64,000 bases of DNA from the NCBI RefSeq assembly GCF_900089585.1, contig NZ_FLRH01000003.1:3424501-3488500 (forward strand), written 5' to 3'. Numbering within the stretch: position 1 is the stretch's first letter; each line of letters opens with the position of its first letter. This stretch comes from Micromonospora sediminicola (GTDB lineage: Bacteria; Actinomycetota; Actinomycetes; Mycobacteriales; Micromonosporaceae). The position numbers were made by a program, and so were the translations under genes. Shown one piece after another: positions 41,647-51,042 of the stretch. The notes below the pieces were generated by a model. That model was not told where the DNA came from. It worked only from the letters and a program-made list of their open reading frames with translations, and did no database searches.

Positions 41647-44583
41647 ATGGCCAGCGATGTGGACACCGCACCGCTCGTCGGCCGTGTCGGGACCCTGGCG
41701 ACGCTGCGGTCGGCGCTGCTCGACGACGTCGCCCCCGGGCAGACGGCCGCGGTGTTCCTCACCGGCGAGAGCGGCGTGGGCAAGACCCGGCTGCTGGCCG
41801 AGGTCGGCGAGCGGCTGCGGCAGTCGGGCGCCCTGGTGCTCACCGGCACCTGTCTGGACATCGGCGACGCCTCGCCGTTGCACCCGGTGCGCCAGGCGCT
41901 GCGCCGGCTCGACACCGACGTGGCCGAGGCGCGCACCACCTCGGCGGTCCGCGGGCTGTTGCAGGTCTTCGACGAGGAGACCCCCGGCCCGGACGGCGCC
42001 GGCGCGCTGCTGGAGCGGGTCTCACAGGGCCTGCACCTGGTCGCCGGCGGTCGGCCGCTGGTGCTCGTCCTGGACGACCTGCAGTGGGTCGACCGGAGCA
42101 CCCGCCAGCTCCTGCTCTATCTGCTCGCCGGCCTGGGCGACCTGCAACTGTCAGTGCTCGCCGCGATCCGGGCCGAGTCGCTGCGCGGCGCGCACCCGCT
42201 GCGCCGGGTGCTCACCGAGCTGCGCCGGCTGCGGTCGGTGCGGGTGATCGACCTGCTGCCGCTGGACCGCGCCGGCACCGACGAGCTGGCCGCCGCGATC
42301 GTCGGTGCGCCGTTGCCCGCCGAGGCCGCCGACCAGGTGTGGCAGCGCAGCGGCGGCAACCCGTTCGTGGTGGAGGAGCTGGCCCGCGACCGGCGCGACG
42401 GCCGGGACGGGCTCTCCGACACGCTGCGCGAGGTCTTCCTGGACCGGGTCGACGCGCTGCCCCAGCCGGCGCACGCCGTGGTGCACGCGGTCGCCGCCGG
42501 GGTGGAGCCGGTCGAGCACTGGCTGCTGGCCCAGGTGGTCCGGCTGCCGGAGGACGAGCTGCTCGACGCGGTCCGCGAGGCGGTGGCGCACCGGCTGCTG
42601 GTCGGCGCCGACGACGGCTACCGGCTGCGGCACCGGTTGGTCGCCGAGATCCTCGCCCACGAGCTGCTGCCGGCCGAGCGGGCCGCGCTGCACCGCCGTT
42701 ACGCCGAGGCGCTCACCGCCGCGCCGGCCGAGCTGCACCAGGCCCGGCTGGCCCACCACTGGCGGCAGGCCGGCGAGCCGGCCCGCGCGCTGCCGGCCGC
42801 GATGGCCGCGGCCCGCGAGGCGGAGCGGCTGCACGGGTACGCCGAGGCGCACCGCCACTGGTCCGTCGCGCTGGCGCTGGCCGCGACCCCGGCCCCGGTC
42901 CCGCCGGACGGCGGCCGGCCCGCACCGGTCGAGGTGGACCGCGCCGAGCTGCTCAGCCACGCCGCCGAGGCCGCACACCACAGCGGCGAGCACGCCCGGG
43001 CGTTGACCCTGCTGGAGGAGCTGGCCGCCGACGCGTCCGGCCCGCCGGCCTGCGCGCTGCACATCCGGCGGGCCCGCTACCTGGCCGCCGCCGGCCGCTC
43101 CGCCCCGGCCGAGGAGGAATACCGCCGGGTGCTGGAGTCGGCCGACTGCACGCCGCGCGAGCGGTGCACCGCCGCCGCCCGGCTGGCCGAGCTGCTGCTG
43201 CACCTGGGCCGCTACGCCGAGGCCGGCGGCCAGGCCCGGGAGGCGCTCGACCTCGCCGCCGACGTGCCCGGCTCCACCTCGGAGGTGGTGCTGGCCAGCG
43301 CCGCGCTCGGGTTCAGCGAGGCGTTCCTGGAGGACCAGACCGCCGGCCTGGCGGTGATGCGCCGGGCGCTGGAGACCGCCGAGCGTTCCGGCCGGCCGGA
43401 GGATGTGGCCTGCGCCTACCTGCACCTGGCCGAACTGCTCACCGGCCCGCTGAACATCCTCGAGGAGGGGGTGGTGGTGGCCCGCCGCGGCGCCGAACGG
43501 GTCGCCGAGCTGGGTCTCGGTCGCACCTGGGAGACCCGGCTGCTGGCCGTGGCCACCAACGGGCTGTTCCGGGTGGGGCAGTGGGCCGAGGCGGAGAAGG
43601 TCGTCGCCACCGCGTTGCGGCACCGCCCGTCCGGCGCCGACGCGGTCGAGCTGCTGCTGGCCCGGTGCCGGCTCTCCGTCGGCTACGGCGACGTCGAGGC
43701 CTCCGACCGTGACCTGGAGGCGGTCGCCACGGTGCTGGCCGGCGGTGGCGCCCGGCACGTGCTGCCGATGCTCATCCTGCGCGCCGGGCTGGCCATGTGG
43801 CAGGGCCGGCACGACCTGGCCCGGCAGGCCGTCCAGCGGGGCCTGACCGAGAGCCGCTCCGACGACGTGATCGTGCTGGCCACGCTGGCCTGGCACGGGC
43901 TGCGCGCCGAGGCCGAGGCGGCGGCCAGCCGCACGGTCGAGGTGGACCCGACCGCGGTGCGCCGGTTGCGCGAGGTGGTCGAGCGGGTGACCCGCAAGAG
44001 CGAGAAGGCCGGCGCGCCGGTGCGCTACGTCGCCGACGGCTTCCTCGCGCTCTGCGACGCCGAGCTGAGCCGGCTCGACGACGGCCGGGGCGACCCCGAG
44101 CTGTGGGGCCGGTCGGCCACCGAGTGGGACCGGCGCAACCATCCCTATCCGGCGGCGTACTCGCGGTTGCGGCAGGCCGAGGCGTTGCTGGCCCGGCGCA
44201 GCCGGGTGGCCACCGCCGGCAAGCTGCTCCGCCAGGCCCACGCGATGGCGCAGTCGCTCGGCGCGGTGCCGCTGAGCGCCGAGATCCGTACCCTCGCCGG
44301 TCGGGCCCGGGTGACCCTGGACGACGCGCCGTCGCCCGCGCCGGTGCCCCGGCCGCGGACGGCGCCGGCCGCGCCGACGGTGGACGAGCTGGCGGTGCTG
44401 ACCGCGCGGGAGCGGGAGGTGCTGGCCGCGGTCGCCGAGGGGTTGACGAACAAGGAGATCGGTCAACGGCTGTTCATCAGCGAGCGGACCATCGGCGTGC
44501 ACGTGTCGCACATCTTCGACAAGCTCCAGGTCCGCACCCGGGTGCAGGCCAGCGCGATCTTCCTGCGCAACCGCCCGGAATAG
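41647..44583 (+). CDS. LuxR-family (LAL-type) ATPase transcriptional regulator
   Basis: 978 residues from ATG 41647. The N-terminal ATPase has Walker A GESGVGKTRLL (residues 40-50) and Walker B LVLVLDDLQWVDRST. A long TPR-like helical middle runs from about 380 to 880. The C-terminal LuxR HTH reads LTAREREVLAAVAEGLTNKEIGQRLFISERTIGVHVSHIFDKL, in pieces. This is the LAL/MalT-like architecture, activating genes on sensing a ligand or protein. An ATG at the alternative 41617 is possible. The 20-bp motif lies 103 bp upstream and again just downstream of the gene. Confidence 0.92.
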   Translation: MASDVDTAPLVGRVGTLATLRSALLDDVAPGQTAAVFLTGESGVGKTRLLAEVGERLRQSGALVLTGTCLDIGDASPLHPVRQALRRLDTDVAEARTTSAVRGLLQVFDEETPGPDGAGALLERVSQGLHLVAGGRPLVLVLDDLQWVDRSTRQLLLYLLAGLGDLQLSVLAAIRAESLRGAHPLRRVLTELRRLRSVRVIDLLPLDRAGTDELAAAIVGAPLPAEAADQVWQRSGGNPFVVEELARDRRDGRDGLSDTLREVFLDRVDALPQPAHAVVHAVAAGVEPVEHWLLAQVVRLPEDELLDAVREAVAHRLLVGADDGYRLRHRLVAEILAHELLPAERAALHRRYAEALTAAPAELHQARLAHHWRQAGEPARALPAAMAAAREAERLHGYAEAHRHWSVALALAATPAPVPPDGGRPAPVEVDRAELLSHAAEAAHHSGEHARALTLLEELAADASGPPACALHIRRARYLAAAGRSAPAEEEYRRVLESADCTPRERCTAAARLAELLLHLGRYAEAGGQAREALDLAADVPGSTSEVVLASAALGFSEAFLEDQTAGLAVMRRALETAERSGRPEDVACAYLHLAELLTGPLNILEEGVVVARRGAERVAELGLGRTWETRLLAVATNGLFRVGQWAEAEKVVATALRHRPSGADAVELLLARCRLSVGYGDVEASDRDLEAVATVLAGGGARHVLPMLILRAGLAMWQGRHDLARQAVQRGLTESRSDDVIVLATLAWHGLRAEAEAAASRTVEVDPTAVRRLREVVERVTRKSEKAGAPVRYVADGFLALCDAELSRLDDGRGDPELWGRSATEWDRRNHPYPAAYSRLRQAEALLARRSRVATAGKLLRQAHAMAQSLGAVPLSAEIRTLAGRARVTLDDAPSPAPVPRPRTAPAAPTVDELAVLTAREREVLAAVAEGLTNKEIGQRLFISERTIGVHVSHIFDKLQVRTRVQASAIFLRNRPE

Positions 44584-44596
44584 ACGTACGTCGGCA

Positions 44597-44616
44597 ATAC
44601 GTCGTTCTACTGATCC
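44597..44616 (+). promoter_or_regulatory. 20-bp motif copy B upstream of the DUF5995 gene
   Basis: ATACGTCGTTCTACTGATCC matches 18 of 20 with the reverse complement of 41525-41544. It ends 79 bp before the DUF5995 start, a normal activator-site distance. A GACGTACGTC palindrome lies immediately before it (44583-44592). Confidence 0.6.
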
Positions 44617-44695
44617 GGCGCGTGTGCGGCGGCTGGCAGGCTGTGCCGCGGAATCGGGTGGCGTCGTGGGGGGCGCCGACCATCGTGGAGGAGAG

Positions 44696-45466
44696 ATGAC
44701 CGAACCGGTCTGGGGTCCTGTGCACCAGGACATCGTCGGGTTGCTCGCCGACCACCCCGCCGACGTGCCGGCGGTCGTCGACCATCTCACCAAGCTGCAG
44801 GACATGCTGGTCCGGCTTCCTCCGCTGGAGGCGAGCTGCCCGCTGGCCGACTTCAACAAGCTCTACCTGGTCATCACCAGCACCGTGCTCGACGGTCTCT
44901 ACGAGGACCGGTTCGTCGACCCGGCCTTCCTGGCCCGGCTCGACGTGGAGTTCGCGGCGCGCTACTTCGAGGCGCTGCGGTTCTGGACCGACGCCAGCCC
45001 GAGCACGCCCAAGGCCTGGTCCTGCCTGTTCAAGCGGATGCGCGGCCCGGACGCCCGCCCGCTGCCCTCGGCCGCCGCCGGGGTCAACGCGCACATCAAC
45101 TACGACCTGCCGTTCGCGTTGGTGACCACGCTGGAGAGCCTGGAGTCCGAGCCGGTCGACGGCAGCGACCAGCACCGCGACTACCTGGAGATCAACAAGA
45201 TCTTCGCCGAGCGGATCCCGGAGCTGCGCCGTGGCTACCTGGACCACTGGCAGCTCATGATCGACATGGTCAACGGCGACATCGACGACTGGTACCAGGG
45301 CGAGCTGGTGGAATACACCCGGAACGTGGCCTGGCGCAACGCGCAGAAGATCTGGCGCTGCCGGCACGACCCGGACGCCCGCGAGTGTGAGCGGACGCGG
45401 TTGGACGACAACGCCGCGCTGCTCGGCCGGCTGCTGCTGTCGCCCCTCGGGGCGTTCCTGCAGTAG
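44696..45466 (+). CDS. DUF5995 family protein
   Basis: 256-residue soluble protein, function unknown. DFNKLYLVITSTVLDGLYEDRFVDPAFLARLDVEFAARYFEAL, in pieces, and AAAGVNAHINYDLPFALVTTLESL with the N-x-H-x-N-x-D-L-P motif are the DUF5995 signature. Conserved His, Asp and Glu residues across the helices (LDHWQLMIDMVNGDIDDWYQ) hint at a metal-binding helical bundle. GGAGGAGAG precedes the ATG. Preceded by the LuxR motif copy B and followed by a strong hairpin, it looks like a single-gene unit controlled by the LuxR regulator. Confidence 0.85.
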   Translation: MTEPVWGPVHQDIVGLLADHPADVPAVVDHLTKLQDMLVRLPPLEASCPLADFNKLYLVITSTVLDGLYEDRFVDPAFLARLDVEFAARYFEALRFWTDASPSTPKAWSCLFKRMRGPDARPLPSAAAGVNAHINYDLPFALVTTLESLESEPVDGSDQHRDYLEINKIFAERIPELRRGYLDHWQLMIDMVNGDIDDWYQGELVEYTRNVAWRNAQKIWRCRHDPDARECERTRLDDNAALLGRLLLSPLGAFLQ

Positions 45467-45478
45467 CCGGGACGGGGG

Positions 45479-45517
45479 GTCCCCGCGTCCCGCCGTCCGG
45501 GCGCGGGACGCGGGGAC
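45479..45517 (+). terminator. Hairpin terminator after the DUF5995 gene
   Basis: GTCCCCGCGTCCCGC pairs perfectly over 15 bp with GCGGGACGCGGGGAC, 9-base loop, starting 13 bp after the stop. There is no T-tract, as is usual for actinobacterial terminators. Confidence 0.75.
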
Positions 45518-45558
45518 ACCGTCCGTCGGGGTGTCGAGCCCGTCCGGCCGGGTACGAC

Positions 45559-45996
45559 GTGGCCGTGCCGCATCCCGTCCCGACCGGCCCGCCGGGCCCG
45601 GTCCGCCGTTTCCCGTTCCGCTTCGACCCCGCGTTCCGGGCGCCGCTGGCCCTGCTCGGCGTGCGGCCCGAGACCGCCGCGGTGGAACTCGCCCCGGACG
45701 CGCTCGTCGTCCGGTTCGGCCCGTGGCGCCTGCGGACCACCCCGGGCAACGTCGCCGGTGTCGAGCTGAGCGGCCCGTACCGCTGGTGGCGGGCGATCGG
45801 CCCGCACCTGTCGCTGGCCGACGGCGGCGCGACGTTCGGCACCAGCGTCGCCGGCGGCCTCTGCCTGCGGTTCGCCGAGCCGGTGCCGGCGCTGGCGCCC
45901 GGCCCCTGGCCGCGACACCCGGCACTCACCGTGACCGTCGCCGACCCGGCGGCGCTGCGCGACGCGCTGGCTCCCGGCACTTCCGGCGGCGCTTGA
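45559..45996 (+). CDS. Conserved hypothetical protein
   Basis: 145 residues, beta-rich, soluble. FPFRFDPAFRAPLALLGVRPETAAVEL, VVRFGPWRLRTTPGNVAGVELSGPYRWWRAIGPHLSLADGGATFGTSV and CLRFAEPVP, in pieces, resemble an actinobacterial family with a PH-like fold and no known role. The start at 45559 or at the GTG two codons later cannot be resolved because no clear ribosome site is visible. It stands 63 bp before the APC transporter gene. Confidence 0.7.
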   Translation: MAVPHPVPTGPPGPVRRFPFRFDPAFRAPLALLGVRPETAAVELAPDALVVRFGPWRLRTTPGNVAGVELSGPYRWWRAIGPHLSLADGGATFGTSVAGGLCLRFAEPVPALAPGPWPRHPALTVTVADPAALRDALAPGTSGGA

Positions 45997-46059
45997 CCGG
46001 TTCCGCCGGGCCACGCCCCGGCCACCGCCTACCGTGATCAGGGGGCCGGAGGGGAGCAG

Positions 46060-48156
46060 ATGGCGCAGGCAGGGGACGGGGAGCAGCCCCGGCGTACGCG
46101 GGACCGGCGGCGCGAGGCGCACGCCGCCGCCGCGGCCCGGGCGGGCCGGCACGCCGAGCACGGCGACCGGTCCGGCCGCGCGCCGGGCACGCTGCCGGAG
46201 CGGGTGGAGACGCCGGCCCGGCCGACGGCGCCGGCCGACCGCCTGCACCGCTGGCTGTTCCAGCACCGCGTCGAGCCGGTCGGCCCGGAGATACGGGAGC
46301 ACCAGGCACGCGCCCACCCGTGGTGGCAGGTGATGTGCCTGACCGGCGTCGACTACTTCTCCACCCTGTCCTACCTGCCCGGCATCGCGGCGGTGGCGGC
46401 CGGCGCGCTGAGCCCGCTGGCCACCCTGCTCATCGTGGCGCTGACGCTGTTCGGGATGCTGCCGATGTACCGCCGGGTGGCCCGGGAGAGCCCGCACGGG
46501 CAGGGGTCGGTGGCCATGCTGGAGCGGCTGCTGCCGTTCTGGCGCGGCAAGATCTTCGTGCTGGTGCTGCTCGGGTTCGTCGCCACCTCGTGGATCATCA
46601 CGATCACGCTCTCCGCCGCCGACGCCAGCGTGCACCTGCTGGAGAACCCGGTCCTGCCGGCGTCGTTCCCGCACGGCGCCACGGCCGCGGTGGCGGTGAC
46701 CGTGGTGCTGCTGCTGGTGCTGGGCGGCGTGTTCCTGCTCGGCTTCAGCGAGGCGGTGCAGGTGGCCATCCCGCTCGTGGTGGTCTTCCTGGCGCTGAAC
46801 GCGGTGGTGGTGGCCGTCGGGGTGGCCGAGATCGTCGCCGACCCCGGGCTGCTCGGCGACTGGACCGACCGGCTCACCCGGGTCGGTGGCGCGGGCGACG
46901 TGCTGACCACCAGCGTGCTCGCCTTCCCGCTGCTGGTGCTGGGCCTGTCCGGCTTCGAGACCGGGGTGAGCATGATGCCGCTGGTCCGGGGCGACGGCGA
47001 CGACCCGGAGCGCCGGCTGGCGGCCCGGATCCGCAACACCCGGCGGCTGCTCACCGCCGCCGCGCTGATCATGTCGGTCTACCTGGTGGCCACCACGTTC
47101 GTCACCACCGTGCTGATCCCGCCGGAGGCGTTCCAGCCCGGCGGCGGGGCCAACGGCCGGGCGCTCGCCTTCCTCGCCCACGAACACCTGGGCGAGGCGT
47201 TCGGCACCGTCTACGACATCAGCAGCGTCCTCATCCTCTGGTTCGCCGGCGCCTCGGCGATGGCCGGGTTGATCAACATCGTGCCGCGCTACCTGCCGTC
47301 GTACGGCATGGCGCCGGAGTGGGGACGTGCGGTCCGCCCGGTGGTGCTCGTCTACACCGCGATCAGCATCGCCATCACCGTCGCCTTCCGGGCCGACGTC
47401 AACGCCCAGGCCGGCGCGTACGCCACCGGCATCCTGGCCATGATGGTCTCGGGCGCGATCGCGGTGACCATCTCGGCGCTGCGCGCCGGGCACCGGGGCG
47501 CCGGCGTCGGGTTCGCGGTGCTCACCGCCGTGCTGCTGTACGCACTCGCGGAGAACGTCGTGGCGAAGCCCGACGGCATCACCATCTCCGGGTTCTTCAT
47601 CGCCGGCATCGTCGCGGTCTCGCTGATCTCCCGGGTCACCCGGACCACCGAGCTGCGCGCCGAGCGGATCGAGTTCGACGCCGCCGCCCGCCGGTTCGTC
47701 GACGAGTCCGTCGCCCGCGACCGGCGGCTGCACCTGATCGCGAACAAACGGCAGAGCGGCTCGGTCAAGGAGTACCGGGTCAAGGAGCGGGCGCAGCGGT
47801 CCATGAACCCGGTGCCGGGCGCCGCCGACGTGCTCTTCCTGGAGATCGACGTGAGCGACCCGTCCCAGTTCAGCCAGGTGCTCAAGGTGCACGGGGTGGA
47901 GGTCGGCGACTATCGCATCCTGCGGGCCAGCAGCCCGGCCGCGCCGAACGCGATCGCCGCCATCCTGCTCGCGCTGCGCGACGCCACCGGGGTCCGCCCG
48001 CACTGTCACTTCGAGTGGTCCGAGGGCAATCCCATCGCGCACCTGCTGCGCTACCTGATCCTGGGCCGCGGCGACACACCGCCGGTGGTCCGGGAGATCA
48101 TCCGCAAGTCCGAGCCGGACCCGACCCGCCGCCCCGGCATCCACGTCGGCGGCTGA
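46060..48156 (+). CDS. APC-superfamily transporter with cytosolic C-terminal domain
   Basis: 698 residues. A charged, probably disordered N-terminus of about 85 residues precedes about 12 transmembrane helices ([66 protein letters not shown], in pieces). A cytosolic domain of about 170 residues follows. The GVDYFSTL and SPHGQGS blocks and the soluble C-terminus resemble the KimA-like potassium or amino-acid group of APC transporters. Substrate cannot be fixed from sequence. It ends 10 bp from the convergent F420 oxidoreductase gene. Confidence 0.85.
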   Translation: MAQAGDGEQPRRTRDRRREAHAAAAARAGRHAEHGDRSGRAPGTLPERVETPARPTAPADRLHRWLFQHRVEPVGPEIREHQARAHPWWQVMCLTGVDYFSTLSYLPGIAAVAAGALSPLATLLIVALTLFGMLPMYRRVARESPHGQGSVAMLERLLPFWRGKIFVLVLLGFVATSWIITITLSAADASVHLLENPVLPASFPHGATAAVAVTVVLLLVLGGVFLLGFSEAVQVAIPLVVVFLALNAVVVAVGVAEIVADPGLLGDWTDRLTRVGGAGDVLTTSVLAFPLLVLGLSGFETGVSMMPLVRGDGDDPERRLAARIRNTRRLLTAAALIMSVYLVATTFVTTVLIPPEAFQPGGGANGRALAFLAHEHLGEAFGTVYDISSVLILWFAGASAMAGLINIVPRYLPSYGMAPEWGRAVRPVVLVYTAISIAITVAFRADVNAQAGAYATGILAMMVSGAIAVTISALRAGHRGAGVGFAVLTAVLLYALAENVVAKPDGITISGFFIAGIVAVSLISRVTRTTELRAERIEFDAAARRFVDESVARDRRLHLIANKRQSGSVKEYRVKERAQRSMNPVPGAADVLFLEIDVSDPSQFSQVLKVHGVEVGDYRILRASSPAAPNAIAAILLALRDATGVRPHCHFEWSEGNPIAHLLRYLILGRGDTPPVVREIIRKSEPDPTRRPGIHVGG

Positions 48157-48166
48157 GCCGCGACAG

Positions 48167-49126
48167 CTAGCCGAGCGCGCGGACCCGGGCGAGCAGGTCG
48201 CCCGCGCAGAAGTCGAGGAAGCCGTCCGGGTCCGGGCCGGCGTTCTGCAGCACGATGTGGTCGTAGCCCGCCTCGACGTACGCCCGCGCCTTCTCCACGT
48301 GCGGCTCCGGCGCCGGGCCGACGGAGAACTGCTGCCGGATGTGATGGTCCTCGACCCAGGCGGTGGCCGCGTCGAAGTTCACCGGGTTGGGCAGCTCGCT
48401 CATCACCTTCCACCCGGTGACCGCCCAGCGGCTGGTCTCCTTCGCCGCGCGTACCGCCTGCTCCTCGTCGGTGGCCCAGGCCATCGGCACCTCGGCGTAG
48501 CGCGGGCCCTGACCGCCGGCCTCCCGGTAGTGCCCGACGATGGACGCCTTCGGCTCGGTGGCGAACAGCCCGCTGCCCAGTTCGGCGGCGAGTGTCGCGG
48601 ACGCCCGGCCGCTGGCCGCGACGGCGATCACCGGCGGTTGCGCGGGCAGGTCCCACACCCGGGCGTCCTCCAGCTGGAGGTGCCGGCCCTCGTAGGACTG
48701 GTAACCGCCCTGCCAGAGCAGCCGGATGATCTCCAGCGCCTCGCGCAGCCGCTCGTGCCGGCCCCGTACGCTCGGGAAGCCCAGCCCGACCACGTGCTCG
48801 TTCAGCCGCTCGCCGGCGCCCACCCCGAGCGTGAACCGACCGTCGGAGATCAGCGCCAGGGTCGCCGCCGCCTGCGCGACGATCGCCGGGTGGTACCGGA
48901 CCGAGGGGCAGGTGACCCCGGTGGCCAGGCCGAGCGTGCTGGTGCGGGCGGCGATCGCGCCCAGCGCGCTCCAGGTGAAGCAGGAGTGCCCCTGCACCTC
49001 CAGCCACGGGTGGTAGTGGTCGCTCATCTCGACGAAGTCGAAGCCGGCCTCCTCCGCGCGGACCGCCTGCCGGATGAGTTCCTGCGGCCCGAACGCCTCC
49101 GAGGCGAGCTTGTAGCCGATCTTCAT
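48167..49126 (-). CDS. F420-dependent LLM-class oxidoreductase
   Basis: 319-residue luciferase-like TIM barrel of the F420-dependent glucose-6-phosphate dehydrogenase-like group. MKIGYKLASEAFGPQELI and FDFVEMSDHYHPWLEVQGHSCFTWSALGAIA, in pieces, match, as do LGLATGVTCPSVRYHPAIVAQAAATLALIS and LGVGAGERLNEHVVG. The active-site DHYHPW is intact; however, the true Fgd substrate-binding pattern cannot be verified, so the sugar-phosphate role is not claimed. I set the start at 49126 (MKIGYK); a longer frame to 49195 is unsupported. Confidence 0.9.
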   Translation of the reverse strand: MKIGYKLASEAFGPQELIRQAVRAEEAGFDFVEMSDHYHPWLEVQGHSCFTWSALGAIAARTSTLGLATGVTCPSVRYHPAIVAQAAATLALISDGRFTLGVGAGERLNEHVVGLGFPSVRGRHERLREALEIIRLLWQGGYQSYEGRHLQLEDARVWDLPAQPPVIAVAASGRASATLAAELGSGLFATEPKASIVGHYREAGGQGPRYAEVPMAWATDEEQAVRAAKETSRWAVTGWKVMSELPNPVNFDAATAWVEDHHIRQQFSVGPAPEPHVEKARAYVEAGYDHIVLQNAGPDPDGFLDFCAGDLLARVRALG

Positions 49127-49253
49127 GCCGGGGTTCTCCGTCCCGTCGTCAGCGGACCGCTGCCGTTCCCCCCTGGCCCCACGGCAAACCCGCACGAGCC
49201 CAGCCTCCTAGGACGCCTGACAGATGGTGCGGCTCGCGGCTCCGGGCACGGAA

Positions 49254-49284
49254 CGGCCCGCGCTCGCCAGGCGGGCGCGGGCCG
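49254..49284 (-). terminator. Hairpin terminator downstream of the small membrane protein gene
   Basis: CGGCCCGCGCTCGCC and GGCGGGCGCGGGCCG pair at 14 of 15 positions with a very small loop. It lies 20 bp after the leftward gene's stop. Confidence 0.65.
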
Positions 49285-49304
49285 GGGAGTACGGGGGTGC
49301 CGGC

Positions 49305-49511
49305 CTACTTGGACGGCTCCGGGAGCTTGCAGTCGATCTTCGGGTTGGCGCCGATGTAGTTCAGCGGGCCGGCCACGATGGTGACCAGGATCGTGCCCGC
49401 CTCCGCGCAGTTGGTGTCGTCGTTGCCGTAGTAGCCGCGCTGCCCGGCGGCGATCGCGCCGATGATGAGCCAGATGACGACCAGAACGCCGACTATCGAG
49501 GTGCCGCGCAT
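49305..49511 (-). CDS. Small single-pass membrane protein
   Basis: 68 residues: MRGTSIVGVLVVIWLIIGAI forms one transmembrane helix, then QRGYYGNDDTNCAEAGTILV and a second mildly hydrophobic stretch, ending NPKIDCKLPEPSK. Two cysteines could form an extracellular disulfide. GTGGAGGCAACTG upstream fixes the ATG at 49511 over a longer frame to 49556. Similar tiny proteins are common in actinobacteria but I know of no function. Confidence 0.75.
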   Translation of the reverse strand: MRGTSIVGVLVVIWLIIGAIAAGQRGYYGNDDTNCAEAGTILVTIVAGPLNYIGANPKIDCKLPEPSK

Positions 49512-49634
49512 CAGTTGCCTCCACTGGGGTTGTGGTGGATTCGAGGTGGAGGGCATGTACCCCGCGCGGGTGATCCGCCAAACGGAACACCGGTGCCGGC
49601 ACGGCCGATTCCGATTACCTGCCGGCGCGCTGAC

Positions 49635-50837
49635 TCAGTGCGGCGGCGCCGGCTCCTCGGGCGGACGGCCGCGGCTGCGACGGTGGTCGGCGACGGCCAC
49701 CCCGGCGAGCACCAGCATCGCCCCGACGGAGGCGTAGAGCGGCGCGAGGAACAGCGCCGCCGGCGCGATGCAGAGCAGCGCCAGAACCCCGCCGGGGCGC
49801 GACAGCGACACCCGGCTGAACACCTCGTACTCGAAGGCGGCCCGACCGGCCAGGAACAGCGCCGGGCCGCCGAGGATGATCGCCAGCCAGGCCGGCGGGG
49901 TGTGCCCGGTCGGCTCCAGCAGCACCAGGTCGAAGCCGGCCGCGCTGGTCACCACCCCGGCCACCATCAGCAGATGCGTGTACGGGGCGGTGTTCAGGAA
50001 CCGGCTCGGCTGCGTCGACCGGGCGATGGCCTCCGGCAGCAGCTCACCGGACTTGTGCACGTAGATGCGCCAGAGCAGCAGCGTGGTGGCGAACGCGGTG
50101 CTGAACGCGAGGAGGTTCTCCACCTCCGAGTGGTGCAGGCTGAACACGGTGCCGGAGACCAGCACCGCGTCGCCCAGCGCGATGATGAAGAACTGCTGGT
50201 AGCGCTCGGAGAGGTGCTCGGCGGTCACGTTGCGCTGGGCGTCCGGCACAGAGCCCAGGCCGGGCACCGGATAGGCCATCCGGAAACCGAGGTAGTCGAT
50301 GGCCAGTGCCAGCGCCCAGAACCACAGCCGTGCGGCGCCGTGCGCCGCCACCGCGCCGATCAGCCAGGGCACCGCCGACACCGCGAACCAGATGAAGATG
50401 CGGATGGCGCGGCGCCGGGTCTGCGGGTGGCGGCGGACGGCCGGCATGAGGAACAGGCCGCGTCCGAGATGGATCGCCACGTACGTGCCGGCGAAGACCA
50501 GCCCACGGGCGCCGAACGCCTCCGGGATGGCGGTGGTCATCAGCAGCGCGCCGAACATCACCGCCACGATGAGCAGCTTGATCTCACCGCGCTGCGGGTC
50601 GTAGAGGTCGGTGACCAGCGTGGTGATCGCCCAGGTCCACCAGATCGCCATCAGCATGACCAGTGACTGGGCGGCCCGCTCCCAGCTGACCTCGCCCATC
50701 AGGTTGCGCGAGATCAGGGCCAGCGCGACCACGTAGACCAGGTCGAAGAACAGTTCCAGCAGGGTCACCCGGCGCGGCGCCTCCGGATCGCGGACCGGCG
50801 GCCGCCGGCCGGCGGGCTCCGGTGTTCCGGTGGGCAC
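49635..50837 (-). CDS. ltrA: Low temperature requirement protein A family membrane protein
   Basis: 400 residues, about 11 hydrophobic segments. VTLLELFFDLVYVVALALIS is the LtrA signature, followed by IWWTWAITTLVTDLYDP and ERYQQFFIIALGDAVLVSG. LtrA was named from a Listeria cold-sensitive mutant; biochemical function remains open. It starts at a GTG and stands as a single gene, with 205 bp to the next gene on its 5' side and 123 bp on its 3' side. Confidence 0.92.
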   Translation of the reverse strand: MPTGTPEPAGRRPPVRDPEAPRRVTLLELFFDLVYVVALALISRNLMGEVSWERAAQSLVMLMAIWWTWAITTLVTDLYDPQRGEIKLLIVAVMFGALLMTTAIPEAFGARGLVFAGTYVAIHLGRGLFLMPAVRRHPQTRRRAIRIFIWFAVSAVPWLIGAVAAHGAARLWFWALALAIDYLGFRMAYPVPGLGSVPDAQRNVTAEHLSERYQQFFIIALGDAVLVSGTVFSLHHSEVENLLAFSTAFATTLLLWRIYVHKSGELLPEAIARSTQPSRFLNTAPYTHLLMVAGVVTSAAGFDLVLLEPTGHTPPAWLAIILGGPALFLAGRAAFEYEVFSRVSLSRPGGVLALLCIAPAALFLAPLYASVGAMLVLAGVAVADHRRSRGRPPEEPAPPH

Positions 50838-51042
50838 GAGCTGCTCCTGCGGGCGGGATCGGGCGCGGCGGGCCGTCCGTCCCGGCCCTTCACCGACCGT
50901 AGCGACGCCCGTCCGTCTCCGGTCGGCTTTCCGCCATTCCGGGCAGGTGACGGGGTCCGGTACGGGACGTCGGCGGGGACGTGGGCGAACACGTCGGGCC
51001 GGCGGCGACCATCGGTCACCACCGGCCCGGTACGGGTGCGGA

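Noticed and set aside
45235..48144. 969-codon leftward ORF
   Set aside because: Antisense to DUF5995 and APC transporter genes, rich in His/Asp/Gly/Arg, no domain; typical shadow.
46320..48170. 616-codon rightward ORF inside the APC transporter gene
   Set aside because: Arg/Gly/Pro-rich alternative frame of a well-supported membrane protein.
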